Notes: generated from the letters alone by a model not told the origin. Counted from the first letter of the stretch, positions 1-9,748 are shown. The stretch is DNA of 64,000 nt from Williamsia maris (GCF_024171815.1 NZ_JAMTCJ010000002.1:868001-932000); one strand, 5' to 3'. Made by a program: numbers and translations.

Positions 1-860
1 TCGCGCCCGGCACCAACTGGTCGTCGAACCCCAACGCCATGGAGACCCTCAAGCAGGGCAACACCATGTACACCAACGTCGCCGTCACCGACGACAAGGA
101 CGTCTGGTGGGAGGGTCTCGAGGGCAGCCACGACCACCTCATCGACTGGCAGGGCAAGGACTGGACCCCGGAGTCCGACGGTCCCGCCGCGCACCCCAAC
201 TCGCGCTACTGCGTGCCGATGAGCCAGTGCCCGATCATGGCCCCGGAGTGGGACGACCCGCAGGGCGTGCCCATCTCGGCGATCCTCTTCGGCGGACGCC
301 GCAAGACCACCGTCCCGCTGGTGACCGAGGCCCGCGACTGGCAGCACGGCGTGTTCATGGGCGCCACCGTCGGCTCCGAGCAGACCGCCGCCGCCGAGGG
401 CACCGTCGGCGCGATCCGTCGCGACCCGATGGCCATGCTCCCGTTCCTCGGCTACAACGTGGGCGACTACCTGCAGCACTGGATCGAGCTGGGCAAGAGC
501 GCCGACGAGTCGAAGCTGCCCAAGGTCTTCTACGTCAACTGGTTCCGCCGCGGCGCCGACAAGCGCTTCCTGTGGCCCGGTTTCGGTGAGAACAGCCGCG
601 TCCTGAAGTGGATCGTCGAGCGCATCGAGGGCACCGCCGGCGGCGTGGAGACCCCGGTCGGCATCGTCGCGACGCCCGAGGCGCTCGATCTCGACGGACT
701 CGACGTCGACATCGACGACGTCGCCGAGGCGCTCGCGGTGAACGTCGACGAGTGGCGCGAGGAGATCCCGTCGATCGAGGAGTGGTTCTCCTTCGTCGGG
801 GACAAGTTGCCCACCGGCATCGCCGACGAGTTCGCCGCGCTCAAGCAGCGACTCGCATAA
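1..860 (+). CDS. pckG: Phosphoenolpyruvate carboxykinase (GTP), C-terminal part
   Basis: The 5' end lies outside the window; the frame is open from base 3 and gives about 285 residues of a protein normally near 600. The enzyme converts oxaloacetate and GTP to phosphoenolpyruvate, GDP and CO2 in gluconeogenesis and anaplerosis, in the cytoplasm. The visible part starts within the conserved [13 protein letters not shown] stretch and contains the [12 protein letters not shown] segment and the [23 protein letters not shown] block typical of the GTP-dependent family (split here as [11 protein letters not shown] and [12 protein letters not shown]). The P-loop half is upstream of the window. The stop is TAA. 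This is the same anchor gene as M. tuberculosis Rv0211, which fits the synteny of later genes. The identification is very secure. Confidence 0.97.
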   Translation, partial: APGTNWSSNPNAMETLKQGNTMYTNVAVTDDKDVWWEGLEGSHDHLIDWQGKDWTPESDGPAAHPNSRYCVPMSQCPIMAPEWDDPQGVPISAILFGGRRKTTVPLVTEARDWQHGVFMGATVGSEQTAAAEGTVGAIRRDPMAMLPFLGYNVGDYLQHWIELGKSADESKLPKVFYVNWFRRGADKRFLWPGFGENSRVLKWIVERIEGTAGGVETPVGIVATPEALDLDGLDVDIDDVAEALAVNVDEWREEIPSIEEWFSFVGDKLPTGIADEFAALKQRLA

Positions 861-924
861 CGTTTCGCGGTCGCACGAGTAACGCTTGTGGTCACTCGGA
901 TAGCGCTGCGTATCGCTGATTCGG

Positions 925-930
925 TAGCAT
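925..930 (+). promoter_or_regulatory. Candidate -10 element of a leaderless promoter
   Basis: TAGCAT matches the actinobacterial TANNNT -10 pattern and ends 8 bases before the preferred ATG of the phytase-like gene. This spacing is typical of leaderless transcripts. It argues against the longer GTG start at 888, which would lie upstream of the promoter. No convincing -35 is seen. Confidence 0.35.
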
Positions 931-938
931 CCCGACCC

Positions 939-2021
939 ATGGGTCTCAGCCGTCTCGGCCAGCGTGTTCAGATCGGCTGCCTCGTCGGCGCCGTGGCAGT
1001 GTCCGGACTGGTCGCCGCGGCGCCCGCGAACGCCGCGCCGAACGGGCCCACGGCCCGTTACGTCGACACGATGACCGTGCCCGACAACTTCGTCCCGACC
1101 CCGTTCCGCTTCGGCGGACTGTCCGGCATCGACAACATCGGTGGCGGCAACTACGTCGCCGTCAGCGACGACCCGGGCAAATTCGGTCCGGCCCGGTACT
1201 TCCAGTTCCGACTGCCGATCACCGGCAACGGGCAGTTCGCGACCCGGACCCCGGTGCTGACCAACGCCGGCACCATCCTCGGCCCGGGCAACATCCCCCT
1301 GCTGCCCGGTCAGATGGATCTCGAGGGCATCCGCAAACTCGGCGGCAACTTCGTCGTCAGCAGTGAGGGCGCCCGGCCGTTCGTCCGCGTCGTCACCCCG
1401 CCCGGACTGTATGTCCGCGACATCCCGATCCCGGCCGCCTACCGGCCCGGTCCCGGACGTGGCCTGAAGACCAACGACGGCTTCGAGGGGCTGACGGTGA
1501 CCCGCAGCGGTCAGGTCGCGTTGATGACCGAGTCCGCCCTGGTCCAGGACGGTGGCGACCCCACCAAGGCGGCCGGAACCCGGTCGCGCCTGCTGATCAC
1601 CGGCGCCCGCGGCAACAGCGAGTACGTCTACCGCACCGACCCGATCGCCCGGAACGCGAGCAGCCGCGCCACCAACGGTGTCTCGGAGATCCTGTCGATC
1701 AGCAGCACCGACTACCTGGTGCTCGAGCGCGGATTCGACCCGGTCGCCAACCGCAACAGCATCAAGGTCTACGCCGCCACCACGCGCGGCGCCACCTCGG
1801 TCACCGGCGTGAACAAGCTGTCCGGCCGTGAGGTGCCGATGTCCAAGCGGCTGGTGTTCGACTTCGCCAAGCTGCCGATGCTGCGTCCCGACAACGTCGA
1901 GGGCATGGCGTGGGGTCCGACGATCTCGGGCGGCCGTCGCACGCTGATCCTCATCAGCGACGACAACTTCAACAACCCGGCGCAGCACACCAAGCTGCAC
2001 ACGCTGGCACTCACCTTCTGA
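939..2021 (+). CDS. Secreted phytase-like / esterase-like protein
   Basis: A 360-residue exported protein. I chose the ATG at 939 because it opens a clean signal peptide (basic MGLSRLGQR start, hydrophobic stretch to about residue 27, then an APANA-A cleavage site). An upstream in-frame GTG at 888 would add 17 residues before it. The mature part has the repeated beta-rich blocks of the 'esterase-like activity of phytase' family (PF13449-type), such as GGLSGID, EGIRKL, NDGFEGLTV and DNVEGMAWG. Proteins of this family probably act on phosphoester or ester substrates outside the cell, but the substrate cannot be read from sequence. It lies alone between pckG and an ABC exporter operon. Confidence 0.8.
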   Translation: MGLSRLGQRVQIGCLVGAVAVSGLVAAAPANAAPNGPTARYVDTMTVPDNFVPTPFRFGGLSGIDNIGGGNYVAVSDDPGKFGPARYFQFRLPITGNGQFATRTPVLTNAGTILGPGNIPLLPGQMDLEGIRKLGGNFVVSSEGARPFVRVVTPPGLYVRDIPIPAAYRPGPGRGLKTNDGFEGLTVTRSGQVALMTESALVQDGGDPTKAAGTRSRLLITGARGNSEYVYRTDPIARNASSRATNGVSEILSISSTDYLVLERGFDPVANRNSIKVYAATTRGATSVTGVNKLSGREVPMSKRLVFDFAKLPMLRPDNVEGMAWGPTISGGRRTLILISDDNFNNPAQHTKLHTLALTF

Positions 2022-2028
2022 CGCTGCG

Positions 2029-2070
2029 GCGTCCGTAACCGCCCACTCGGCGTCCGTAGCCGCCCACTCG
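2029..2070. repeat. Two-copy 21-bp tandem repeat
   Basis: Bases 2029-2049 and 2050-2070 are the same 21-mer with one difference (GTAACC versus GTAGCC). They lie just after the stop of the phytase-like gene. The second copy ends in CCCAC, which can pair with GTGGG at 2074-2078, giving a weak hairpin. The role is unknown; the rest of 2071-2213 holds only the leader of the next gene. Confidence 0.75.
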
Positions 2071-2213
2071 ACGGGTGGGGCGGGTTCATCCTCTCGACCG
2101 ATGCCACCGGGGTCGAACGCGGGAAAGATCAGGGGATGCCCCGATGGTCGCGACTATCCTGGCGAGCCAGGATTGACGGCGTGACCCCCACACGGTTCGA
2201 GGAGAAGGCATCA

Positions 2214-2987
2214 ATGAGCGTCCCCCAGGATGGTCGGACACCCGGCGCACACGCCGCGACGGCGCAGATCGCCGCGCGCGCAACCGATGTGACGAAGGTC
2301 TACGGCTCCGGAGACACCACCGTCGAGGCCCTCAAAGGGGTGTCGCTGTCGTTCGCCGCAGGCGAGTTCACCGCGATCATGGGACCGTCCGGATCGGGGA
2401 AGTCGACCCTCATGCACTGCCTGGCCGGTCTCGACGACGCCACCGGCGGCACGGTCACCATCGGTGACACGGATCTCACCACCCTGAACGACAAGGACAT
2501 GACGCGGCTGCGTCGTGACCGCATCGGCTTCGTGTTCCAGTCCTACAACCTGGTGCCGACGCTGACCGCGCGGGAGAACATCACCCTGCCGCTCGACATC
2601 TCCGGCCGCGAGCTCGACCAGGAGTGGTTCGACACGGTCATCGGCCGCCTCGGACTGTCGGAGCGTCTCGGTCACCGCCCCAGCGAACTGTCCGGCGGAC
2701 AGCAGCAGCGCGTGGCGTGTGCGCGTGCCCTGGTGGGCAAGCCGCAGATCATCTTCGGCGACGAGCCGACGGGCAACCTGGATTCGCGGTCCTCCGGTGA
2801 GGTCATGAGCATCTTGCGCGCCGCGGTCGACGAGTTCGGTCAGACCGTCGTCATCGTCACCCACGATCCGCGGGCGGCGAGCTGGGCAGATCGCGTCGTG
2901 TTCCTCGCCGACGGCCGCATCGTGCAGGAACTGCAGTCGCCGTCGGCCGACGACGTGTATGCGTACATGAAGAACCTGGACTCCTGA
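2214..2987 (+). CDS. ABC transporter ATPase, MacB/LolD type
   Basis: A 257-residue cytoplasmic ATPase that drives the membrane protein encoded directly downstream. The ATG at 2214 follows a good GAGGAGAAGG ribosome site; a longer frame to 2136 has no family similarity. All ATPase motifs are visible: Walker [10 protein letters not shown] at about 57-65, Q-loop VFQSYNLV, signature LSGGQQQRV at about 159-167, Walker [13 protein letters not shown] and H-loop VTHDP. This pattern, with the [11 protein letters not shown] start, is that of the LolD/MacB/FtsE-like group, which moves lipoproteins, peptides or macrolides or transmits mechanical work. Its stop codon overlaps the permease start by one base (TGATG). 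Confidence 0.93.
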   Translation: MSVPQDGRTPGAHAATAQIAARATDVTKVYGSGDTTVEALKGVSLSFAAGEFTAIMGPSGSGKSTLMHCLAGLDDATGGTVTIGDTDLTTLNDKDMTRLRRDRIGFVFQSYNLVPTLTARENITLPLDISGRELDQEWFDTVIGRLGLSERLGHRPSELSGGQQQRVACARALVGKPQIIFGDEPTGNLDSRSSGEVMSILRAAVDEFGQTVVIVTHDPRAASWADRVVFLADGRIVQELQSPSADDVYAYMKNLDS

Positions 2988-5536
2988 TGGCGGCTCCGGC
3001 CATGCGGCGGGTGTCCCTGCGAAATCTCGCCGCGCACAAGGTCCGTCTCGTCCTCACGGTTCTGTCGGTGGTTCTCGGCACGTCGTTCGTCGCCGGCTCG
3101 ATCATCTTCACCGCAACCATCTCCAGTGCCTTCGACGGCATCTTCGACAAGGTCGCGGTCGGTGTCGACACCCGCCTCAGCCCGAAGGACAGTCAGTCCA
3201 CCGGCATCGACGAATCCGTCGTCGACCAGTTGAACAGCCGCAAGGCGGAACTGGGCATCAACCGCGTCGTGCCGCGCTACAGCGCGCCGGTCACCATCGC
3301 CAAGGCGGACGGGACCGCGTTGCAGACCGGCGGGGCGCCGAGCATCGGTACGGCGTATCTGCCGCAGGACCAGGTGCTCTCTCCGACGGAGAGCAAGCTC
3401 TACCCGGGTGGACGCGCGCCCGTGGGTACCGGCGAGATCGTGCTGAACAAGTCGGCCGCCGACAAGGCCGGTCTGAAGGTCGGTTCGTCGACCAAACTCG
3501 TTGTCGCGCGGGGGGACAGCACCCCGCAGACGGTGAAGGTCGTCGGGCTGGTCGACCTCCCCGGAGACACCAGCGGCTACGTGAACGTGCAGCTGCAGGA
3601 ATCGGTGGCCAAGCAGGAACTGTCCGACGGTTCCCGTGCGGCCTACGTCGAGATGTCCGCGGTGCCGGGCGTTTCCGCGCAACAGCTCTCCGACCGCGTC
3701 TCGTCGGCCCTCGGCGACGACTACAAGACGCAGACCGGTGCGCAGGTGCGGCAGGAGGAGAAGGACAACGTCAACCAGTTCCTCGACGTCTTCAACTACA
3801 TCCTGTTGGCCTTCGCCGCAATCGGTCTCATCGTCGGCACATTCATCATCTACAACACCTTCTCGATGATCATCGCCCAACGTGTGCGCGAGCTCGCCCT
3901 GCTGCGGGCGATCGGCGCGAGCCGCCGCCAGATCACCCGGTCGGTGCTGTTGGAGGCCTTCGTGGTCGGGCTGTTCGGTGGCGCGATCGGTCTCGGGATC
4001 GGCATCGGGTTGGCCGCGATACTCAAGGCGGTCACCTCGTCGACCTCGGGGCTGCCGACGGCGTCGCTCCAGATCACACCGACCGCGATCATCTCGTGCA
4101 TGGCCGTCGGCATCGTGGTGACCATGGTCAGCGCGTACGCGCCGGCCCGCCGCGCCGCGCAGGTCTCGCCGGTCGAGGCGATGCGTGAGAGTGCCACCGA
4201 CGGAGCGAGTTCGCTGCGTATGCGCACCTCGATCGGCGCGCTGCTCGCGGTGATCGGGATCGCACTGGTCCTGGTCGGGACGTCGGGTCAGGGCGCGAAG
4301 TTCGCGGCCACCGTGGGTGGCGGCGCTCTCGTGCTCATCTTCGCCGTCGTGTTCGCCGCGCCCGCACTCTCGCGCCCGTTCGTCGGTGCGCTCGGCCGTG
4401 TCATCGGCCGACCGTTCGGCAAGATCGGACAGTTGGCCCGCACCAACGCCGTCCGCAACCCGCGGCGCACCGCGGCGACCGCGTTCGCGCTGACCCTCGG
4501 GTTGATGCTCGTGGCGGTGGTGGGCACGTTCGGATCGAGCCTCAAGGGGTCGATCGACGACACGATCAGCAAGGAGTTGTCAGCCGATCTGGTGCTCGCG
4601 ACATCGGACCAGGGCTCCCTGCCGACCTCGGTGGTCAACGCCGCCAACAACACCGAGGGGGTCGCATCGACCGTCTCGTTCCGGATCGTCGCGGCGAAGG
4701 TGGGCGACGAGACCATCACCGGCGTCTCGCCGAAGGGTGATCTCAGTGCGGTGACACCGTACGAGATGATCGACGGCGCATCGAAATCCATCCCCGCTGA
4801 CGGGATGATCATCTCGGAGAAGACGGCAAAAGCCAAGGGCTGGAAGCGCGGTCAGGTCATCAGGTTCGTCAGCTTCGACGGCACCCCCGCCGACGTCACG
4901 ATCTCCGGTATCTTCCAGGACTCACAGATTCTCGATCCGTTCCAGATGGGTGACGACGCCTACGGGAAACTGGTACCGGCCGGGTTCCAGAGCGACCGAC
5001 TGATCCTCATCAAGGCTGCCGACGGTGTCTCGGTGAATGCGCTGCGCGACAAGCTGACCGCGGCCACGAAAGACTTCCTCACCGTCCAGGTGAACAATCG
5101 GGCCGAGTTCGTCGGGCAGGCGTCGTCGCAGATCGACCAGATGCTCGCCGTCCTCTACGGCATGCTCGGTCTCGCGCTGGTGATCGCGGTCCTCGGCATC
5201 GTGAACACGTTGGCGCTGTCGGTGATCGAGCGCAAACGCGAGATCGGGATGCTGCGTGCGATCGGTATGGCCCGCGCACAGATCCGACGGACCATCTACG
5301 TCGAGTCGGTGCTCATCGCCATCTTCGGCGCCGTCCTCGGGGTCATCCTGGGCAGCGTCGTGGGCATCGCGGTGGTCCGTACGTTCAAGGACCTCGGCAT
5401 CACCACGGCGGTGCTGCCCTACGAGTTGATCGGCATCACGCTCGTCGGGGCCGCGGTCGTGGGCGTGCTGGCCGCCCTGTGGCCCGCGGTCCGCGCGGCG
5501 CGGACCAACCCGCTGGAGGCCATCTCCGACGTCTGA
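2987..5536 (+). CDS. FtsX/MacB-like ABC permease with two FtsX domains
   Basis: An 849-residue membrane protein translated from an ATG that overlaps the stop of its ATPase. It has an N-terminal transmembrane segment (about 24-44), a large extracytoplasmic MacB-type domain (about 45-265), three membrane helices forming a first FtsX domain (about 268-400, ending in ARRAAQVSPVEAMRES), a central pair or trio of helices (about 410-520), a second extracytoplasmic domain and a second FtsX domain ending in RAARTNPLEAISDV. The duplicated architecture means one chain can supply a full permease. Actinobacterial relatives are thought to export lipoproteins, lipids or antimicrobials; the cargo here is unknown. 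It is coupled to the epoxide hydrolase gene downstream. Confidence 0.9.
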   Translation: MAAPAMRRVSLRNLAAHKVRLVLTVLSVVLGTSFVAGSIIFTATISSAFDGIFDKVAVGVDTRLSPKDSQSTGIDESVVDQLNSRKAELGINRVVPRYSAPVTIAKADGTALQTGGAPSIGTAYLPQDQVLSPTESKLYPGGRAPVGTGEIVLNKSAADKAGLKVGSSTKLVVARGDSTPQTVKVVGLVDLPGDTSGYVNVQLQESVAKQELSDGSRAAYVEMSAVPGVSAQQLSDRVSSALGDDYKTQTGAQVRQEEKDNVNQFLDVFNYILLAFAAIGLIVGTFIIYNTFSMIIAQRVRELALLRAIGASRRQITRSVLLEAFVVGLFGGAIGLGIGIGLAAILKAVTSSTSGLPTASLQITPTAIISCMAVGIVVTMVSAYAPARRAAQVSPVEAMRESATDGASSLRMRTSIGALLAVIGIALVLVGTSGQGAKFAATVGGGALVLIFAVVFAAPALSRPFVGALGRVIGRPFGKIGQLARTNAVRNPRRTAATAFALTLGLMLVAVVGTFGSSLKGSIDDTISKELSADLVLATSDQGSLPTSVVNAANNTEGVASTVSFRIVAAKVGDETITGVSPKGDLSAVTPYEMIDGASKSIPADGMIISEKTAKAKGWKRGQVIRFVSFDGTPADVTISGIFQDSQILDPFQMGDDAYGKLVPAGFQSDRLILIKAADGVSVNALRDKLTAATKDFLTVQVNNRAEFVGQASSQIDQMLAVLYGMLGLALVIAVLGIVNTLALSVIERKREIGMLRAIGMARAQIRRTIYVESVLIAIFGAVLGVILGSVVGIAVVRTFKDLGITTAVLPYELIGITLVGAAVVGVLAALWPAVRAARTNPLEAISDV

Positions 5537-6702
5537 TGCCGGAGGGCACACTGGAGGACGTGAGCGCAGACAACATCGTGGAACCGTTCCGGATCGAGAT
5601 CGGCCAGGCCGATCTCGACGACCTCGCCGACCGACTGGCCCGCACTCGCTGGGCCGAGCCGGAGACGGTGGACGACCGCAGCCAGGGCCTGCCCGCGGCC
5701 TACCTGCGTGACCTGGTCACGTACTGGTCAGACGGCTACGACTGGCGTCGCCTCGAGCAGCGGCTGAACGGTCTGCCGCAGTTCCGCACCGACATCGACG
5801 GACTGGGCATCCACTTCATCCACGTGCGGTCGTCGCACGCGGACGCGACGCCGTTGCTGCTGACCCACGGGTGGCCGGGCTCGGTGTGCGAGTTCCTCGA
5901 CGTCATCGAGCCGCTCACCGAACCCGCCGACTCCGAACCGGCGTTCCACCTGGTCATCCCGTCGCTACCCGGATTCGGGTTCAGCGACAAGCCGACGCGG
6001 CCGGGGTGGAACATCGAGCGGATCGCCGACGCGTGGGCGACGTTGATGGCGCGCCTGGGGTACGAGCGCTACGCCGCCCAGGGCGGCGACTGGGGCGCGA
6101 TCATCACCACCGCGCTCGGCGAACGCGACGCCGACCACCTGCTGGGCATCCACCTGAACATGCCGTTGGCGCCGCCGGATCCTGACGACACCCCGACCGC
6201 GCAGGAAGCCGAGATCATCGCGGCCCAGAGGGAGCACAGGCGGTTCCGGACCGGATACCAGAAGGAGCAGTCGACGCGGCCGCAGACCATCGGCTACGCG
6301 CTGGTGGACTCGCCCGTCGGTCAGGCCGCCTGGATCGCAGAGAAGTTCTGGGACTGGACCGATCATGACGGCGACCTCTCGACGATCCTCACGCGGGACC
6401 AGATCCTCGACGGGGTGATGATGTACTGGCTGACCGCGTCCGGTGCGTCGTCGGCGCGGATCTACTGGGAGGCCGCGCAGGGTGGCACGCAGCCCGACGT
6501 CACGGTGCCGGTGGGCGTGTCGATGTTCCCCCGTGAGCTCTACCGCACCTCGGAGCGGTGGGCTCGCAAGCGGTACCCGACGTTGGCCTACTGGAACGAG
6601 CTGGACCGCGGTGGACACTTCGCGGCGCTCGAGCAGCCGGAGCTGTTCGTCGGCGAGATCCGGGCGTGGGCCGCGCAGTGCCTGAGTTCGCCGCAGACGT
6701 AG
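5536..6702 (+). CDS. Epoxide hydrolase (EHN domain, alpha/beta hydrolase)
   Basis: A 388-residue enzyme of the microsomal-type epoxide hydrolase family, which opens epoxides with water. The N-terminal part (about 14-125) is an EHN-type domain. The alpha/beta hydrolase core follows with HGWPG at 111-115 (oxyanion hole), nucleophile Asp185 in GGDWG, and the catalytic His361 in GGHFAALEQP. I chose the ATG at 5536, which overlaps the permease stop (TGATG). A GTG at 5560 is possible, but the GGAGG before it lies only 2 bases away. Translational coupling to an exporter could mean detoxification of a lipophilic epoxide, but this is inference. M. tuberculosis has several such Eph enzymes. Confidence 0.9.
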   Translation: MPEGTLEDVSADNIVEPFRIEIGQADLDDLADRLARTRWAEPETVDDRSQGLPAAYLRDLVTYWSDGYDWRRLEQRLNGLPQFRTDIDGLGIHFIHVRSSHADATPLLLTHGWPGSVCEFLDVIEPLTEPADSEPAFHLVIPSLPGFGFSDKPTRPGWNIERIADAWATLMARLGYERYAAQGGDWGAIITTALGERDADHLLGIHLNMPLAPPDPDDTPTAQEAEIIAAQREHRRFRTGYQKEQSTRPQTIGYALVDSPVGQAAWIAEKFWDWTDHDGDLSTILTRDQILDGVMMYWLTASGASSARIYWEAAQGGTQPDVTVPVGVSMFPRELYRTSERWARKRYPTLAYWNELDRGGHFAALEQPELFVGEIRAWAAQCLSSPQT

Positions 6703-6750
6703 GACCGCCGTGCAGACTGGGTGGCTGGCACCACGGAGAGGACCGATGAG

Positions 6751-7623
6751 ATGACCGATCGACCGGACGGCGGGCACGGCGAACCATCGCCGGGACAGCA
6801 GCCCGACGACCCCACCTGGGCGGCGCCACCACGCGACGATCAGTGGACCTCGGTCGACGGTCCGCAGGGGCCCGTGTACCCGTACCAGCCCGATCCCGGC
6901 TATCCGAACCCGCAGCACCCGCCGACCCGGTCCTTCGACCCGGCCGACGGCGGCTACCCGGCCACCGGGTACCAGCAGAACCCCTATCAGCAGAACCCGT
7001 ACCCGCCCACGAACTACGGCTACCAGCAGCCCTATGACCAGGGCGGATACGGCAGCGGGCAGTACCCTCCGAACAACTACCCCCCGAACCAGTACCCGTC
7101 CGATCAGTACCCCGGTGACGGCGCGGCCGCCGCAGAGCCTCCCGGTGGTGGATCGTCGCGCACGCTGTGGCTGATCGCCGCGGTCGTCGCGCTGCTGGTG
7201 GTCATCGTCCTGGTGGCCGGCTACTTCCTCGTGAGCAACAGTGACGGCGACGACGTCGCGACCCCGGCGGCGACGTCGACGGTCGAGACCACCGACGACT
7301 TCCTGGCCCCCACCGAGGAGTCACCCCCTCCGACGTCCGCGGCGCAGCCGTCGGCGTCGGCGGCCCCGGGCCAGATCCTGTACTCGCTGAGCGGGAACGG
7401 CCAGATCCTCGGACTCACATACGCGGCGGGCAGCACCGTCAAGCTGTCGCCGCGGCTGATCAACCCGCCGTGGGCGGTCGCCACCGATGTGTCCGGGACG
7501 GCGTCGCTGACCGCGGTGGTGCTCCAGGGGCAGGTCACCTGCACCATCACCCTCGACGGCCGCGTGCTCGACACGTCGACCTCGTCGACCGGTCTGCTGC
7601 GGTGCGAGGCGCCCGCACGCTGA
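6751..7623 (+). CDS. MmpS-like membrane protein with Pro/Tyr/Gln-rich N-terminus
   Basis: A 290-residue protein with three parts: a disordered, cytoplasmic Pro/Tyr/Gln/Asn/Gly-rich region (1-135, with repeated QQNPY and PPNQYP units), one membrane helix (about 138-161), an Ala/Ser/Thr/Pro linker, and an extracytoplasmic beta domain (about 200-290). The last domain resembles the end of MmpS proteins (TASLTAVVLQGQVTC, then CTITLDGRVL and a final conserved Cys). MmpS proteins are accessory partners of MmpL lipid transporters. The ATG at 6751 has GGAGAGG about 9 bases upstream. No mmpL gene is adjacent; one is at 31615-33792. MmpS-like is the best reading, but a generic secreted-domain protein is possible. 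Confidence 0.65.
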   Translation: MTDRPDGGHGEPSPGQQPDDPTWAAPPRDDQWTSVDGPQGPVYPYQPDPGYPNPQHPPTRSFDPADGGYPATGYQQNPYQQNPYPPTNYGYQQPYDQGGYGSGQYPPNNYPPNQYPSDQYPGDGAAAAEPPGGGSSRTLWLIAAVVALLVVIVLVAGYFLVSNSDGDDVATPAATSTVETTDDFLAPTEESPPPTSAAQPSASAAPGQILYSLSGNGQILGLTYAAGSTVKLSPRLINPPWAVATDVSGTASLTAVVLQGQVTCTITLDGRVLDTSTSSTGLLRCEAPAR

Positions 7624-7634
7624 GGTCTCCCCGG

Positions 7635-8420
7635 TCAGGTCCGGCGGAACACGAGAACGAGGTTGCTGCCCAGCAGCTCTCGTAGTCCCGGGACTCGCAT
7701 GACCCACCACATCCACCGGGGCAGGTACCGCGGGAACGCGGCGATCAGGGTCGCCTCGTCGGCGCCGATGGTCGCGGCCCACCGAAGGCCGTCGACGGCG
7801 GTCACCGCGAACAGGCTGGTGCCGTAGAGGTTCTTGGGTGGATGGCCGTGTCTGCGGGTGTAGCGTCGCGCGGCCCGGGCGCCGCCGAGATAGTGCGTCA
7901 GCCCCATCTCGTGCCCGCCGAACGGCCCGTACCAGAGGGTGTACGACAGCACCATGATCCCGCCGGATCGCGTGACGCGCAGCATCTCCGAGCCCATCCG
8001 CCACGGGTCGGGGACGTGTTCGGCGACGTTCGACGAGAAGCAGACGTCCATCGAACCGCCGGCGAACGGCAGGTCCATGCCGGACGCGCGGATGCTCGCC
8101 TGGTGCGGCAGCGCGGCGGCGTGCATCTCGGCCGGGTCGGGTTCCACCGAGACGTACCGCGCGCCGCGGGCCCGGAAGCCGTCGGCGAAATAGCCCGGGC
8201 CGCCACCGACGTCGACGACGACCGCGCCCTCGAGCGGGTCGGGGTACAGGTCGGCGATGAGCTCGACCGAATCACGCGCCAGCGCCGAGTAGAAGCGGTC
8301 GGGGTCGGTCTGCTCGAACCGGAAGTCGTTCAGCAGTCCCGCTGCCCGCCGCAGGGTGGCCCGTCGGGCGAAGCGACGGGCGCCGTGCTGGGGCACAGGG
8401 ATCCGGTCGGGCACGGCCAC
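7635..8420 (-). CDS. Class I SAM-dependent methyltransferase (Rv0224c-like)
   Basis: A 261-residue cytoplasmic methyltransferase. The SAM-binding motif VVDVGGGPGYF is at about 68-78, followed by VSVEPDP (acidic residue after strand 2), SGMDLPFAGGSMDV and FSSNVAEHVPDPW (motif of the Methyltransf_11 fold). Length and order next to a divergent GT4 gene match M. tuberculosis Rv0224c-Rv0225, where the pair is thought to serve envelope glycolipid or polysaccharide synthesis. The acceptor is not known. It is convergent with the MmpS-like gene (11 bases between stops) and divergent from the glycosyltransferase; the 104-base gap 8421-8524 must carry both promoters. Confidence 0.88.
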   Translation of the reverse strand: MAVPDRIPVPQHGARRFARRATLRRAAGLLNDFRFEQTDPDRFYSALARDSVELIADLYPDPLEGAVVVDVGGGPGYFADGFRARGARYVSVEPDPAEMHAAALPHQASIRASGMDLPFAGGSMDVCFSSNVAEHVPDPWRMGSEMLRVTRSGGIMVLSYTLWYGPFGGHEMGLTHYLGGARAARRYTRRHGHPPKNLYGTSLFAVTAVDGLRWAATIGADEATLIAAFPRYLPRWMWWVMRVPGLRELLGSNLVLVFRRT

Positions 8421-8524
8421 GACACTAGTGGCACCGCCCTCATCGTCGGCGCCCGGACGTCGGGCCGCTACCCTCGCGGTGAGGTCTGCCCGCCAGGGCG
8501 AGGTTCGTGGAGAGGTCGTGAAGA

Positions 8525-9748
8525 GTGGAACAGCAGGTTGCCGAGGCGACGTTGCCTCGCGAGGTGCTGCTGCTCTGCTGGCGTGACACCGACCATCCCC
8601 AGGGCGGCGGCAGCGAGCGTTACCTCGAGCGGGTCGGCGCGGAACTGGCCCGCCGCGGCGTCACCGTCACGCTGCGCACCGCCGGTTATCCCGGTGCGAG
8701 CGCGACGGAGATGCGCGACGGCATCCGCATCTCGCGCGGTGGAGGCCGGCTGTCGGTGTACCCACGCGCACTCGGCGCGATCCTGGCCGGACGCCTCGGT
8801 CGGGGCCCGCTGGCCGGAATCCGTCCCGACGTCGTCATCGACACCCAGAACGGGATCCCGTTCTTCGCCGCGGCCGTCACCCGCGCACCGGTCGTCGTGC
8901 TCGTGCACCACTGCCACCGCGCCCAGTGGCCCGTCGCCGGACGCCTCCTCGGTGGCCTCGGCTGGCTCATCGAGTCCCGTATCTCGCCGTGGGTACATCG
9001 CCGCAACCAGTACCTGACCGTCTCCGACCCGTCGGCGACCGACCTGCACGCACTCGGTGTCGAGGCCGAGCGGGTCGCGGTGGTCCGCGCGGGCAGCGAT
9101 CCGATCCCGGCCCACGCCCGGCCGTCCGCGACGACGTCGCCCGGTGATCGGCTCTGCGTGGTGTCACGGCTGGTGCCGCACAAGCAGATCGAGGACGCCC
9201 TCGAGGTCGTCGCACGGCTCCGGGAATCGCGACCGGGCATCCACCTCGACGTCGTCGGTGACGGGTGGTGGGGTGATCGCCTGCGTGTGGTGGCCTCCGA
9301 TCTCGGCATCGACGACCACGTCACCTTCCACGGCTACGTCGACGAGGCCACCAAGCACGCGGTCCTCGCCGCCGCGGACCTGCACCTGATGCCCTCGCGC
9401 ACCGAGGGCTGGGGACTCGCGGTCATCGAGGCGGCCCAGCACGGCGTCCCGACGATCGGCTACCGCTCGTCACGCGGTCTGACCGACTCGGTCATCGACG
9501 GGGTGACCGGAGTGCTCGCGGCCGACCGCGACGACCTCGTCCGGGTCACCGCGGACCTGCTCTCCGATCACGATCGGCGGGCGGCGCTCGGCGTGGCCGG
9601 GCGGGAGCGGGTCGAGGGCTACTCCTGGTCGGCGACCGCCGACGCCGTGGCGCTGGTCGCGTCCGCCGCGGTGTCGGGCAGAAGGATCGCCGGGCCGGTG
9701 GACAGCGCGAAGCTGGGCACGTCGGCCAGCGACAGCGTCGCCTCGTAG
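8525..9748 (+). CDS. GT4-family glycosyltransferase (Rv0225-like)
   Basis: A 407-residue GT-B glycosyltransferase that transfers a sugar from an activated donor to an envelope glycan or glycolipid. The N-terminal acceptor domain contains the glycine-rich DTDHPQGGGSERYL loop; the C-terminal half has VVSRLVPHK, DVVGDG, and the EX7E motif with Glu294 and Glu302 (EGWGLAVIE), all typical of GT4. It starts at a GTG with GGAGAGG 9 bases upstream. The last about 35 residues lie beyond the usual end of the fold and overlap, antiparallel, the end of the NTF2-like gene by 130 bases. Confidence 0.9.
   Translation: MEQQVAEATLPREVLLLCWRDTDHPQGGGSERYLERVGAELARRGVTVTLRTAGYPGASATEMRDGIRISRGGGRLSVYPRALGAILAGRLGRGPLAGIRPDVVIDTQNGIPFFAAAVTRAPVVVLVHHCHRAQWPVAGRLLGGLGWLIESRISPWVHRRNQYLTVSDPSATDLHALGVEAERVAVVRAGSDPIPAHARPSATTSPGDRLCVVSRLVPHKQIEDALEVVARLRESRPGIHLDVVGDGWWGDRLRVVASDLGIDDHVTFHGYVDEATKHAVLAAADLHLMPSRTEGWGLAVIEAAQHGVPTIGYRSSRGLTDSVIDGVTGVLAADRDDLVRVTADLLSDHDRRAALGVAGRERVEGYSWSATADAVALVASAAVSGRRIAGPVDSAKLGTSASDSVAS

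Noticed and set aside
888-938. Upstream GTG start for the phytase-like protein
   Set aside because: Adds 17 residues before a good signal peptide and would place the likely -10 box inside the gene.
2136-2213. Longer start for the MacB-type ATPase
   Set aside because: The ATG at 2214 has a strong ribosome site; the added residues lack family similarity.
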